64,000 nt of DNA from Acidicapsa ligni (GTDB lineage Bacteria; Acidobacteriota; Terriglobia; Terriglobales; Acidobacteriaceae). Position 1 is the stretch's first letter. Every line of letters starts with the position of its first letter. The DNA lies in assembly GCF_025685655.1 (NCBI RefSeq), contig NZ_JAGSYG010000004.1, positions 186,001-250,000 of the forward strand, given 5' to 3'. The position numbers and the translations under genes were made by a program. The notes beneath the pieces are model-generated. The model was given only the letters and a program-made list of their open reading frames with translations, was not told the DNA's origin and did not search any database. Below, piece after piece: positions 43,957 to 53,555 of this stretch.

Positions 43957-45627
43957 CTATTCGGGGTCATCCAAAAGCAAGAACTCAAATTTCTCGGCAA
44001 TCATCTGCTTTCGAGCAGAGATGAACGCTTCGTAATTTTCAAGCTTCCATAAGCTCTTCTTTGTTGGAATGCAATGAAGTGCGAGGTATGTGGCATCCTT
44101 ATTAGCAAACCACTCGGAGGGTGGAATGTCGCGCTTTTGACTGGCTCCATTTTCGTTAGCGGTGAGCAGCATGCAGTTCGCGAGCTGATTGATTTCCCCG
44201 GAAGAGTATTTTTGGATTTTGCGTCCCGATGCGGATTTGTTCGCCTTTTCGGCTCTGAGAAGACTTTGCGGGAAAATGTGGTCGACCTGCGGAAGGTGCC
44301 CATCCAGGGCGGGGCGGTAGTTTGTGTCATACCAGAGATTGAACAGCAGATGTATCTGTCCGCTTTGGTAACCCATGCCCCAAAGTGACGCCTGAGAGAT
44401 ACGAAGATCCCTCCTGTTCTCTTCGATCGTCCTGAATATTCCCCTCTTTTCAAACGCTTGATCCACCTTGATCTTCGATGTGAGCTTGTCGATCAAGGTG
44501 TCAGGCCGGCCCGAAAATGCGCCAGTTAGAAGGACACGAAGAAGGTAATCCCTGATAGGACCGATATTTTTCCATTCCTTACCGTAATGGTAGTGGAAAT
44601 AGACGAGTGGAATGAGTGCGTTATATGAGGTAAGCGCCTTGTCGGAGCGTATGAATGTTTTCTCGACGATTTGGTCCCGCACAAACCGGACGGAGTCAGT
44701 GATGCGTTTCCAGTTTGAGGCGATCGATTGCCGAAGCTCGTCATTTCGAAGCTTATCGACATCATATTTAGCTCCCTGATCGAGAATGGACATCGCACTC
44801 TTGAGAATGAAATCGCGATCAAACGCGAAGCGATTGTCATTCACATCGGAGAGGAATTCATTCATCTCAATGTCCGCGAGATTCCATTCAGAGATCAAGA
44901 GTGTGAACATCAAATCGGACTTGTTTAGCTTTGTCCCACCTGAGTTGGCGCGAATGAAAATTTCCACTACGTCATCAAACTCATAGGTGTTGTCTTCATC
45001 TGTCGAGTCAAGCTCCTGATACAGGAGGTTCTCAGTGACCTCCAATTCCTTTTTCGCGCGAGCTATATTACGCGTAATGAGGCGGCGTTCCTCCTTCGAC
45101 AATTGAACTTTGGCTTTGCTGATAATGTCCTCGGCGATCTCGTCGGCAAGCTTCTTGGAGTAAACAAGGTTGCCAAATCGGACCCAAGGCCACTCGATCT
45201 CGTCTTTTTCCTTGAATGAGAATCTGAAGCTAATTTCTTCGGGCAGTTTTGCGTCGCCGCTGAGAAGATCAAAATACATCTCCCTTCCACCGATGGATCC
45301 TTTGAGGCCGATGAAGAGACTCTGCAAACGCTGCTGTCCGTCGAGAACGAGCTTTTTCAGTTTCTTGTTGGTCGGCCGGTAAAGACTCTTGAGATCGAAA
45401 TCGTCGTGGTACTGGTCAATAAAGCGACGGTGACGGAGTTCGTCACGCGTCTTCCATATCATCATGGAGGAGACGGGATACTGGCGCATGATTGAGTCAA
45501 AAAGCTTTTCGATCTGGTCCTCATCCCACACAAAGAGCCGCTGGATATTTGGCAACCACAAGCCGCCGCCCTCGGCGTCCTCGTTATTTATCTCCGCCAT
45601 GAGGCTCTTGATGGTCCTACTCGGCAT
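43957..45627 (-). CDS. DUF262 plus HNH (GmrSD-like) protein
   Basis: A 556-residue protein. The N-terminal DUF262 (GmrS-type, ParB-like NTPase/nuclease fold) shows WDEDQIEKLFDSIMRQYPVS and VLDGQQRLQSLFIGL with the DGQQR motif (96-100). The C-terminus has an HNH-like site (LPQVDHIFPQSLLRAEKANK). These are the halves of GmrSD, a type IV enzyme that cuts glycosylated-hydroxymethylcytosine phage DNA with nucleotide help; here they are fused. AAGGAG precedes ATG 45627. The exact target modification cannot be read from sequence. Confidence 0.85.
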   Translation of the reverse strand: MPSRTIKSLMAEINNEDAEGGGLWLPNIQRLFVWDEDQIEKLFDSIMRQYPVSSMMIWKTRDELRHRRFIDQYHDDFDLKSLYRPTNKKLKKLVLDGQQRLQSLFIGLKGSIGGREMYFDLLSGDAKLPEEISFRFSFKEKDEIEWPWVRFGNLVYSKKLADEIAEDIISKAKVQLSKEERRLITRNIARAKKELEVTENLLYQELDSTDEDNTYEFDDVVEIFIRANSGGTKLNKSDLMFTLLISEWNLADIEMNEFLSDVNDNRFAFDRDFILKSAMSILDQGAKYDVDKLRNDELRQSIASNWKRITDSVRFVRDQIVEKTFIRSDKALTSYNALIPLVYFHYHYGKEWKNIGPIRDYLLRVLLTGAFSGRPDTLIDKLTSKIKVDQAFEKRGIFRTIEENRRDLRISQASLWGMGYQSGQIHLLFNLWYDTNYRPALDGHLPQVDHIFPQSLLRAEKANKSASGRKIQKYSSGEINQLANCMLLTANENGASQKRDIPPSEWFANKDATYLALHCIPTKKSLWKLENYEAFISARKQMIAEKFEFLLLDDPE

Positions 45628-45801
45628 TGAATCTCCTTTAGCGGCCCGCTACGAGGCCTATATGCTCTCGACTGTTTTATCACCCGCTGGACAAATCAAC
45701 TACCTCGAATTGCTTAGGATATGTTCGGGCGCATGTAATACTGGCTGCGCTGATTCCGCATAACATTGGCTTGGTGGAACGTCCGGGCGTAGGAGCTCCT
45801 G

Positions 45802-47271
45802 ATGAGAGAGATGATTACGAAATCGACGTGGCTTGCGGCACAGCAATGTCCGACAAAGGCATGGTTCGATCTGCGCGCGGAGCCGGAAACCCCTGGAGAA
45901 GCTGCGCTGTTTCGCATGAGCCAGGGCAGAGAAATTGGCGACATGGCCAAAGAACTCTTCCCCACTGGCATCCTCGTTCCAGGAAACGGGGCGGCTGCGG
46001 TCGAGGCAACGCAAGGGCTCATCAATATCTCGCAAACCGATACGCTTTTCGAGGCTGCATTCTCGTCACAAAAGTTAACTGCACGGGCCGACATTTTAAA
46101 GCGCACGCAGGGCGGCTGGCACGTATTGGAAGTGAAATCGAGTTTTGCGGATACGAGCAGTATCAGACAACTTGTCGATGATCTTGCCTATACAGTTTTC
46201 GTGGCTCGGCGCACTGGGCTCAACGTCACAAAAGCCTCCCTTGTTCTCCTGTCTCGGGCTTACCGCTTCGGCAACGGATCGGACCTGCTTTTCGAGATTT
46301 TGGATAAGACTGTTGAGGTAGATGCGCGGGTGGCCGAATTCATTAAGGTGGCAGACAGCCTGCCGACCGCGCTCTTCGCTGATACGCGACCCGCTGCTTC
46401 GTTGCTGCCAGCATGTCGAGAATGTAACTTCTTTGAAACAGACTGTTTGGGCCTCGGAGTCCTCCACTCTGTACTTGAAATTCCTGGGCTGCATCATACA
46501 AAGCTCAAAAGGTTGTCGGCCGCGAGCATTATTGATATGGCACAGACACCAACAGATTTGGGTCTAAATGAACGCCAGGAACGGGCGCGGCTCTCCTCAA
46601 TCGCGGGCACTACGTTTGTTAGTCCGGCGCTCAGCGCAGCCCTGAGAGTCTTTCAGTTTCCGTGCTATTACCTCGACTTTGAGACCGTTGCGACGGTGCT
46701 GCCGATGTATGACAATCATTCCTGCCATCGTCAGGTACTCACGCAATTCAGCGTCCACCGTAAAGAAGCAATTGGATCTGACCCGACGCACATTGACTAT
46801 TTAGCTGATGCGACGCAGGATTGTGAGAAACTCGTAGCCGACGCATTGATCGACGCCCTGGGAAATCTTGGTTCCATAGTCGTCTACAGTTCCTTTGAGA
46901 AAACCCGTATCTCGGGTCTGAGAGACGCATATCCAGATCTTGCCACGGCACTTCAGGCGATTTTGGACCGGCTCGCCGACCTACTGCCAGTGCTCCAGGA
47001 GCACGTGTATCATCCGGCGTTTCGCGGAAGCTTTTCAATCAAAAAAGTGCTGCCGGCCTTGGTTCCCACATTGTCTTACGCGGGTTTGGAAGTTCGTGAT
47101 GGTGACACTGCGATCGCCCGCTTCGCGCGCATGGCAAATGGCACTATATCGGGGGAAGATGTTGCATTGACGCGAAAGCAACTGCTCGACTATTGCAAGC
47201 TGGATACGCTAGCCATGGTCCGGCTGCACGAAACTCTCCATGCGCTGGGTTCTGCGAATAATACCCCTTAA
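45802..47271 (+). CDS. DUF2779 nuclease-like protein
   Basis: A 489-residue protein, the only plus-strand gene between 44 and 59 kb. The N-terminus (ITKSTWLAAQQCPTKAWFDL) with TARADILKRTQGGWHVLEVK is a RecB/Cas4-like PD-(D/E)XK nuclease region, and cysteines in PACRECNFFETDCLGLG resemble the Cas4 FeS cluster. The middle starts YYLDFETVATVLP, the DUF2779 RNase H-like/DEDD signature. GGAG stands before ATG 45802. Its role may be DNA repair or phage defence; a partner is not evident because it diverges from the DUF262 gene. Confidence 0.78.
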   Translation: MREMITKSTWLAAQQCPTKAWFDLRAEPETPGEAALFRMSQGREIGDMAKELFPTGILVPGNGAAAVEATQGLINISQTDTLFEAAFSSQKLTARADILKRTQGGWHVLEVKSSFADTSSIRQLVDDLAYTVFVARRTGLNVTKASLVLLSRAYRFGNGSDLLFEILDKTVEVDARVAEFIKVADSLPTALFADTRPAASLLPACRECNFFETDCLGLGVLHSVLEIPGLHHTKLKRLSAASIIDMAQTPTDLGLNERQERARLSSIAGTTFVSPALSAALRVFQFPCYYLDFETVATVLPMYDNHSCHRQVLTQFSVHRKEAIGSDPTHIDYLADATQDCEKLVADALIDALGNLGSIVVYSSFEKTRISGLRDAYPDLATALQAILDRLADLLPVLQEHVYHPAFRGSFSIKKVLPALVPTLSYAGLEVRDGDTAIARFARMANGTISGEDVALTRKQLLDYCKLDTLAMVRLHETLHALGSANNTP

Positions 47272-47463
47272 AGCGGGCAGATTTCCCGCTGCCATTCAGT
47301 GACTGTTTGGCTTGCTTTGGATGCCGCCAGTCCCCGCTTCTGGAGGAATCGCGAACTATGTTCGTGTGCATGGTCTGGGGCTCCCAGGAGATTCATACAG
47401 TCTAGCCTGCAGACGGTTCCGTATGGGTTCGCTGCTAACTTATCTTCTCGTTACACTCGATGG

Positions 47464-50400
47464 CTAAGCTAACTTCTCTGCGACAGCAGCCACGCTTCTT
47501 GCGAGCTCATAGCGCCAGACACCGTAGCTCCCGTCCGCGTTGACGGCGTTCACCCAGCGTTGCGCAGCACTTGCTTTCACCTCCGCGAGCGGATCATACC
47601 CTTTGGTCTCAAGGATCAAAGTCTCCTCCGGTCGGTCCATCAGCTTTATTAAGAAATCTGGAATGTAGTCGTGCATCTGGCCATTGTGAAAGTATGGAAT
47701 TGCGAAACCCAATCCCGCGTTCTTCACGAAGCTGCGCACTCGCGGATGACGGTCGATCATATACGCCGCCTGCTGCTCCCACTGCTGGGTATCGGCGATC
47801 ACATAATTGACATGGCTTCGATTAACCAGCCTCACATCCTTGCTAGTCCATGTGTCGACATCTGATGTGGAGCCCTCAACGCGGTTCTCTTCGTAGCGGG
47901 GAATTTCAGCTGCTTCCCCTTGTTGTAAATCCGGCTGCAAATGCTGACGCAAGATTTCTATCAGCCAACCGAAGTACGGAGAAAGAAATGCGTCTTTCCT
48001 GTCTCCGGGATAGACGATTTCCACTCGCTCGCGCAGGTATCGGTCCACTATCGGTAGCACCTGGGGAAACAGGACCTGGGGGAGGATAGTCGCGCTCGGC
48101 TGAGAGCAATATTCACGCGTGATACGCTGCGCGAGCTCGAAAACAAGCTGCTGCATCCGGTGTCCCTTACGGAACGCTTCAAGATCGGCAGTCCCCGCAC
48201 TCCCTGGCGCATTCACTGCCGGTCGGCCAGTGTTTGTGATGCTCAAGGCCTTTAGCTCAACCTCTCCGGGAATCGAAAGCGGATTGATGGTGAGTGATGG
48301 GACGTTTTGCCAATCGAAGGTGATGCGATTACGAACAGCTTGTGTGTAACCTACTACTCGCGGGAAAGTGATTCTCAGGTCAGAACGTTCCGGCAAAGCG
48401 TACACGTGGTGCCGCTTGGCCGGAGCCGCTGGGGCTCCTCCCGGCGTAGCCTTGAACGGTACGACCTCAAAGGGCACTCCAAGAATGGTGGCGATCTCTT
48501 CTGCAAAGTGGTCGTTCGGTCCGAGAGCATAGCTCACACGGCGAAGGCCGCGCCCAACGACCTGCTCGCACAGAAGTTGAGACTGAAATGGACGCAGTCC
48601 AATGATGTGCGTCACCGTGTTGCAATCCCAGCCCTCGGTCAGCATGCCCACACTAACGATGCATCGGATGTCCCGACCTGGCGGATGGAGCGGCCTCTTG
48701 AGCTTCTCCGCCAGTTCCTGGAATCCGGTCGGGTAGATGGGTTGATTTTGGCTGTCCCTCGTCCAGTCTTGATGCCCCACCGTGTCAAGCGTGTAGCGCA
48801 TCCACCGCTGTTCGTCTCCCTTAGCGCCGTCGCCATCTGTTTCCTGAATGACCTTGGAGTCAACGCGAATTGTTACGGCTCGTTCTGCTGTATTGCGAAG
48901 TTCTGGCAAGCGGACAGAAGGTAGATCAGCAGGTGCCTTGTCCTCAGCAATCCACTCGTAGATGACTTTCGCCAGCTTCGTGTTCTTCACGACCAAGATG
49001 AATACCGGCTCGCGCTTGTTGCCTTCCGCTCGCCAGCGCTGCAGCTCTTGCTCCCAAAGGGAGCCAAGCATCGCAATTGGTGTGTGCGCAAACTTAAGAA
49101 CGGCTTCTGGACGAGGATTCGCACGGCCACCGCCGCGCTCGGCTGCAGTCAGGGGGTTGGGACGGCGTGGATCGAGAATCCACTCCCAAATGTTTCGGTA
49201 GCCCGGGATTTCGGCCCCAGTCGTATCTCTCGCTGCAAGCTGCGGAACTTTCACCAGTCCAGACTCGATGGCGTCGATTAGCCCAAAGTCGCTAACCACC
49301 CAAGGGAATGGCCGATTCGTTTCCTGCCCAACACGTCCCAGAAAGTAGGGTGTAGCGGAGAGATCGACACAAAAGTTGATGCCACGTCCCTTATGAATCT
49401 TGTCTAGTCCGTCAATCCAAACTGTCGCCTCTTTGCGGCTTCCCAACAACTCCTCGTCCGGGTCTTCTTCGTCGTCCTCTTCGTCTTCCACTTCCTGCGC
49501 TACGCGGTACGCGTGATGCGCTTCATCGTTGAGGATCAGAATGTTCTGTTTGCCGCCAACCTCGCGTCCAAGCACGCGTTGAAGAAGTGCCGTATCACTC
49601 TCAACGTAACGCTGATCGACGACGTAAACCGCCTGGAGCGCACCCGTCTGCGAATCGCGCTCCTCTTTCTGAAACTCAAGCAAGCCAGCGTGCAGTTGGC
49701 GCTCATATTCGGCCTGCGTCATGTATCGCTTGCCGCGAGCCGTGGTGGTCTTCGGACCAATCTGGATCTTCACAGCAATGTTGCGCGCGACACCGCGTTT
49801 CTCAACCCGCGAGCCGTCCTTCTGCATGCTTTGCGGCTCGAAGACATGCCAGTTCGTAACCAGCACGCGACCACGGGTGAGTTGCGGCATCAAGTGAGTC
49901 GGCACAAGATCGCGAGTTCGATATACGCTGGCGTCACCGCGCTCCGGCAGCAATTCCGTGAGACGGTCTCGGATAGTCACGTTGGGACACACCGCAAGCA
50001 CCACATCGCTAAAACGCTTGTCGCTGCGATTGGCAACTTTGTTCAAGATGCTCCAGACTGTGAGCATTCCCATCACAGTCGTCTTACCGGAACCGGTAGC
50101 CATCTTGCAGGCATAGCGCATGAAACCCATGTAGCCGAATTCAGCCTTGCGGTCGTCACTGGGCTCGTCGCGCGGGATGTTGATGCCTTGGAGGAAATCC
50201 TGCCGTGCTTCGTTCAGGAAGATGATCGTCTTGGCTGCCTCGACCTGCGCAAAGAACAAGCGGCGCTCCCGGCCTTCTCTTTCCCAATAGGCAAGGAGTT
50301 CAGCTGTTGTACGGGTCACACCCGGATAGCCAGCTTGCTGCCAACCGCCGATACGCTCGCGGATTAAATTCACAAGGCGCAGTTCGAACGCTGTCGGATA

Positions 50401-50613
50401 CAGCGCGCTTACTTGCAATACCTCATCTGTTGACCACTGGACGTTTCCGTCGCGTGGAGGAAACACAATTCCCGGTCGCCGCCCCTCGCGCTTCTCCGGC
50501 GTCTCGCCTTCGCGGATGTACCAAAAGTACTCCGGCTTATTGAAGGGGCCGTTCAGGATCGGTTCGGCGACTTCATTCGACGCGTCGCCCGGTGTCGCTT
50601 GCAAAGGGCTCAT
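47464..50613 (-). CDS. Type III-like restriction enzyme, Res subunit
   Basis: A 1049-residue protein. Walker A is ATGSGKT (172-178), motif II DEAH in ILNDEAHHAYR, and motif VI in EQVVGRGLRRV, as in type III Res helicases. The C-terminus (DYIPDFLIKL ... ETLILETKGYD) carries a D...ExK nuclease centre. It starts 4 bases inside the end of the Mod gene and belongs to the Res-Mod pair that cuts unmodified DNA after ATP-driven translocation or diffusion. It is longer than the classic EcoP1I Res (about 970). Confidence 0.9.
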   Translation of the reverse strand: MSPLQATPGDASNEVAEPILNGPFNKPEYFWYIREGETPEKREGRRPGIVFPPRDGNVQWSTDEVLQVSALYPTAFELRLVNLIRERIGGWQQAGYPGVTRTTAELLAYWEREGRERRLFFAQVEAAKTIIFLNEARQDFLQGINIPRDEPSDDRKAEFGYMGFMRYACKMATGSGKTTVMGMLTVWSILNKVANRSDKRFSDVVLAVCPNVTIRDRLTELLPERGDASVYRTRDLVPTHLMPQLTRGRVLVTNWHVFEPQSMQKDGSRVEKRGVARNIAVKIQIGPKTTTARGKRYMTQAEYERQLHAGLLEFQKEERDSQTGALQAVYVVDQRYVESDTALLQRVLGREVGGKQNILILNDEAHHAYRVAQEVEDEEDDEEDPDEELLGSRKEATVWIDGLDKIHKGRGINFCVDLSATPYFLGRVGQETNRPFPWVVSDFGLIDAIESGLVKVPQLAARDTTGAEIPGYRNIWEWILDPRRPNPLTAAERGGGRANPRPEAVLKFAHTPIAMLGSLWEQELQRWRAEGNKREPVFILVVKNTKLAKVIYEWIAEDKAPADLPSVRLPELRNTAERAVTIRVDSKVIQETDGDGAKGDEQRWMRYTLDTVGHQDWTRDSQNQPIYPTGFQELAEKLKRPLHPPGRDIRCIVSVGMLTEGWDCNTVTHIIGLRPFQSQLLCEQVVGRGLRRVSYALGPNDHFAEEIATILGVPFEVVPFKATPGGAPAAPAKRHHVYALPERSDLRITFPRVVGYTQAVRNRITFDWQNVPSLTINPLSIPGEVELKALSITNTGRPAVNAPGSAGTADLEAFRKGHRMQQLVFELAQRITREYCSQPSATILPQVLFPQVLPIVDRYLRERVEIVYPGDRKDAFLSPYFGWLIEILRQHLQPDLQQGEAAEIPRYEENRVEGSTSDVDTWTSKDVRLVNRSHVNYVIADTQQWEQQAAYMIDRHPRVRSFVKNAGLGFAIPYFHNGQMHDYIPDFLIKLMDRPEETLILETKGYDPLAEVKASAAQRWVNAVNADGSYGVWRYELARSVAAVAEKLA

Positions 50614-53453
50614 GCCGTCGCCTCACTCAAGCTCTTGACGACCATCAGTTCATTGCCGCGTGCGTCGATCACCTTCACTGCAATTTTCTTTTCATCGCCC
50701 GCCCCAAAGGGAGCACTCACCGTCCCGGCCAAGTGATCCCAGAGGCTTTCGTCATAATCTGCTTTTAGTGACTTCTTCAACGCGTCCCACGCACCTGTAC
50801 GCGGAAAGAACGCTTGGGTCACGTGGAAGCACAGACCGTTATAGTCCGTATCCAGGAACCACGCGGGAACGTCACTACCGGGGGCATGGTCGTTCTCCAT
50901 CGAGATGGGATCGAAGACGTCAAGACCCAGCAACTCTACTTCGTAGCGATCACTGTCCAGGTTCCGGATTTCGATCTCTGGGAGACCGCAGACACTGAAG
51001 ATTTGGCTGGAGCGCATGTTCTTTAACAAGTCGCCCATTTTCAGGTCCATCGTCGCCTGAACATAGGTTGCTGGAATACCCATGTTGTCTCCGCAGCTCT
51101 TGATGAACTGGCGTGCCTCGGCCTCGATCGCAAATCCGATCACGTACAGATGGGTGTAGTTCTTGCCATTCGCTTCCTTGGCAGCGTGGAATACCAGTCC
51201 TTCGCTAACGGCACCGTTCTCCGGCCCGAATACGATAGCCACAGGCTTTCGAGTGATGCCTTCGAGCAATGCACCATTTCGTTCTGCGGCCTCTCCAACA
51301 ACATCGCCTAGTGTCGGATTCTGACCGTCCGCTGTCGCGTCGACCATAGCATCAGCCGAGAGTGACAACGTCCGCGCTGGCACGCGAATGGAATGGAGCT
51401 GAAGGATTCGATTGCCATCCAATCTCAGCATTGGACTCCGCTTAAGTACATCTAGCATTCGGTCGGCATAGTTCTCCGCATCTGCAGATGCAGTAAGTTC
51501 AGCCTGTCGTTCAGTGTCGGGGCGATCTTGTCCTTCAACCTCGAACGGAGTGGGGATCGTTGCTTCAAACGCAAACGGGCCAGCAATCCTCGTAATTGAG
51601 TAATCAATTTCAGGACGATCTCTAAAGATCAACTCCGTGGGCTTCTCGTCACCAGCGATGCTACTCAGAGTATGTTGCTCTGCTAAACCGAACCCGTCTT
51701 GTTTCTTGTTCTTGCTCTCCAGTTGGCTCTTATAGACAAATCCCGCTGCGGGACTCGTAGTACCATCCTGAATTTTGTAAAACGGAAATGTAGCTGTGAG
51801 TAACCTCTGCCTAGCCAGAGCTAAAGGCACCCGGCTAGTGTCGATAGTTATCCAACGGCGTCCCCATGCCTCAGCTGCATGCGCCGTCGTCCCCGAACCA
51901 CAAGTTGGATCAATGACTAGATCGCCAGGTTCGGTTGCCATCAATAGACAACGTTGCAAAACCTTCTCGCTTGTTTGGACAACGTAGATTTGCTCATCGG
52001 TGAAGCTCCCCGTACCGGTGTCCGTCCACACGTTACCCAATGCGGTTCCCGGCATCGCGCTTAAATCCATGATTGCGTTCAGCGATTTCCCAGTTGTGTA
52101 GATCAAGCCTTTTGCAACCAATGCAGGCATTCCTTTTTCAGGACTGACAGACCAGTGCCTATTCTTTCCCGGTTTATACGGAATTCCATCGAAGACGAAA
52201 GGCCCGCTTCGCGTTTCGCTAAAGTCCTGCGATGTCAATGGATAGCCGCGTCGGCAAATAATCCACGGCTCTTTTACTTTATCTGGTTCAGATAGCTCGT
52301 CCGCGGTAAGACGCCGAACCTCTGATGTGCGGGAGTTTCTAGCATGGACGTACTGCTTAGCTCCCTCATCACCGGGACGCTTTCGTCTATACAAGGCATT
52401 GGTCTTTAGACGTGCACTATCCTTGCAAAACCAGAGAAGATAATCAGCGGTATTAGATACCCCCTCCCCCTCTTCCGAAGAGGTTTTCTGGAACACAATC
52501 GTGTTTACCGTATTTTCCCTACCGAAAACCTCGGTCATCACCTCTCGGACATGGTGTAGGTTTTCATCGCTGATCTGCACGAATACGCTACCGCTCGGGG
52601 TTAGTAGGTCTCGTGCAACGAGTAGGCGGTCGCGCAGGTACGTGAGATAACTGTGTAATCCGAGTTCCCAGGTGTCACGATAAGCCTGCACCATCTCAGG
52701 CTCGCGGGTCAGATCGGAGTCGTCATTGTGTTTGACATCTCTCTTACGGACAAAGGGCTGAAAATTAGAGCCAAACCTAACTCCGTAAGGAGGGTCCATA
52801 TAGATCATTTGGACTTTTCCGCCCATACCCTCGTACTCCAATAGAGAGTTCATCACTACTAGCGAATCGCCAAGGATCATGCGATTCTCCCAGGTTTCAG
52901 CGTGCTCGTATGGTCGCAGTTTTTGCCCTAACGGCAGGCGTTTGTCTCCAAACAGACCAATCTGCTCATCGACACCTTCACGCACATGGCCCTTCAAGGT
53001 TTCCAAGATTGCCTTCGTCGAAAGTCGTTCGTGCACAAACAGCGGAAGTGTCGGCACATCCATTGATAACCGCTCTGCCTTGCCCGACCAATCGAGGAAT
53101 GGCTTACTGAGTCTATTGAGCTGCGCGACAGCATCCTCAAGTCCGCGAACGGTCAGCAGCGAGTCCCCTCCAGCACCGATAAACTGCCCCGGCTGAGAGA
53201 ACAGATGAGGCGAAGGCAACTTTGACGCTTCTGTGATCTTTGCGAGCAGCCATTCACCAAGTTCACGGGCTGAGTTCTGCCCGTCCCAGCTCAGCGCAGG
53301 ATCAAGCGAGTCGTCGTAGTGATACTTCTTCGGCGCCTTTTTCTTGCGGAACTGCGCCTGCATGCCAACTTCTGGCCGCATGGGCGTTTCGACGGTGTGC
53401 TGATACGGATCGGCGATTCGGCTAGTGGCGGGACTCTTCTTGCGTGGTGGCAT
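50610..53453 (-). CDS. Type III-like DNA methyltransferase, Mod subunit
   Basis: A 947-residue protein with beta-class N-methyltransferase motifs in the usual order: DPPYGVRFGSNF (220-231) and later DPTCGSGTTAHAAEAWGRR (from 515). It is nearly half longer than EcoP-type Mod (about 640 residues), with an added C-terminal domain of about 330 residues that could be a specificity or effector region. Its N-terminus is basic (MPPRKKSPATSRI). The ATG of the Res gene overlaps its stop. The target sequence cannot be predicted. Confidence 0.88.
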   Translation of the reverse strand: MPPRKKSPATSRIADPYQHTVETPMRPEVGMQAQFRKKKAPKKYHYDDSLDPALSWDGQNSARELGEWLLAKITEASKLPSPHLFSQPGQFIGAGGDSLLTVRGLEDAVAQLNRLSKPFLDWSGKAERLSMDVPTLPLFVHERLSTKAILETLKGHVREGVDEQIGLFGDKRLPLGQKLRPYEHAETWENRMILGDSLVVMNSLLEYEGMGGKVQMIYMDPPYGVRFGSNFQPFVRKRDVKHNDDSDLTREPEMVQAYRDTWELGLHSYLTYLRDRLLVARDLLTPSGSVFVQISDENLHHVREVMTEVFGRENTVNTIVFQKTSSEEGEGVSNTADYLLWFCKDSARLKTNALYRRKRPGDEGAKQYVHARNSRTSEVRRLTADELSEPDKVKEPWIICRRGYPLTSQDFSETRSGPFVFDGIPYKPGKNRHWSVSPEKGMPALVAKGLIYTTGKSLNAIMDLSAMPGTALGNVWTDTGTGSFTDEQIYVVQTSEKVLQRCLLMATEPGDLVIDPTCGSGTTAHAAEAWGRRWITIDTSRVPLALARQRLLTATFPFYKIQDGTTSPAAGFVYKSQLESKNKKQDGFGLAEQHTLSSIAGDEKPTELIFRDRPEIDYSITRIAGPFAFEATIPTPFEVEGQDRPDTERQAELTASADAENYADRMLDVLKRSPMLRLDGNRILQLHSIRVPARTLSLSADAMVDATADGQNPTLGDVVGEAAERNGALLEGITRKPVAIVFGPENGAVSEGLVFHAAKEANGKNYTHLYVIGFAIEAEARQFIKSCGDNMGIPATYVQATMDLKMGDLLKNMRSSQIFSVCGLPEIEIRNLDSDRYEVELLGLDVFDPISMENDHAPGSDVPAWFLDTDYNGLCFHVTQAFFPRTGAWDALKKSLKADYDESLWDHLAGTVSAPFGAGDEKKIAVKVIDARGNELMVVKSLSEATA

Positions 53454-53555
53454 CTTGGCTCTCGGATACTGCTCAGGCTATTGATTCTCTATTGTCCCGG
53501 TTGTGGATGCCTAGTACCAACCTGAGGCCATCCGCGCAGAAGGTAACAGCTGCGC

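Noticed and set aside
49513..50367. 284-residue plus-strand open frame
   Set aside because: Antisense to the Res gene, which has full helicase motifs.
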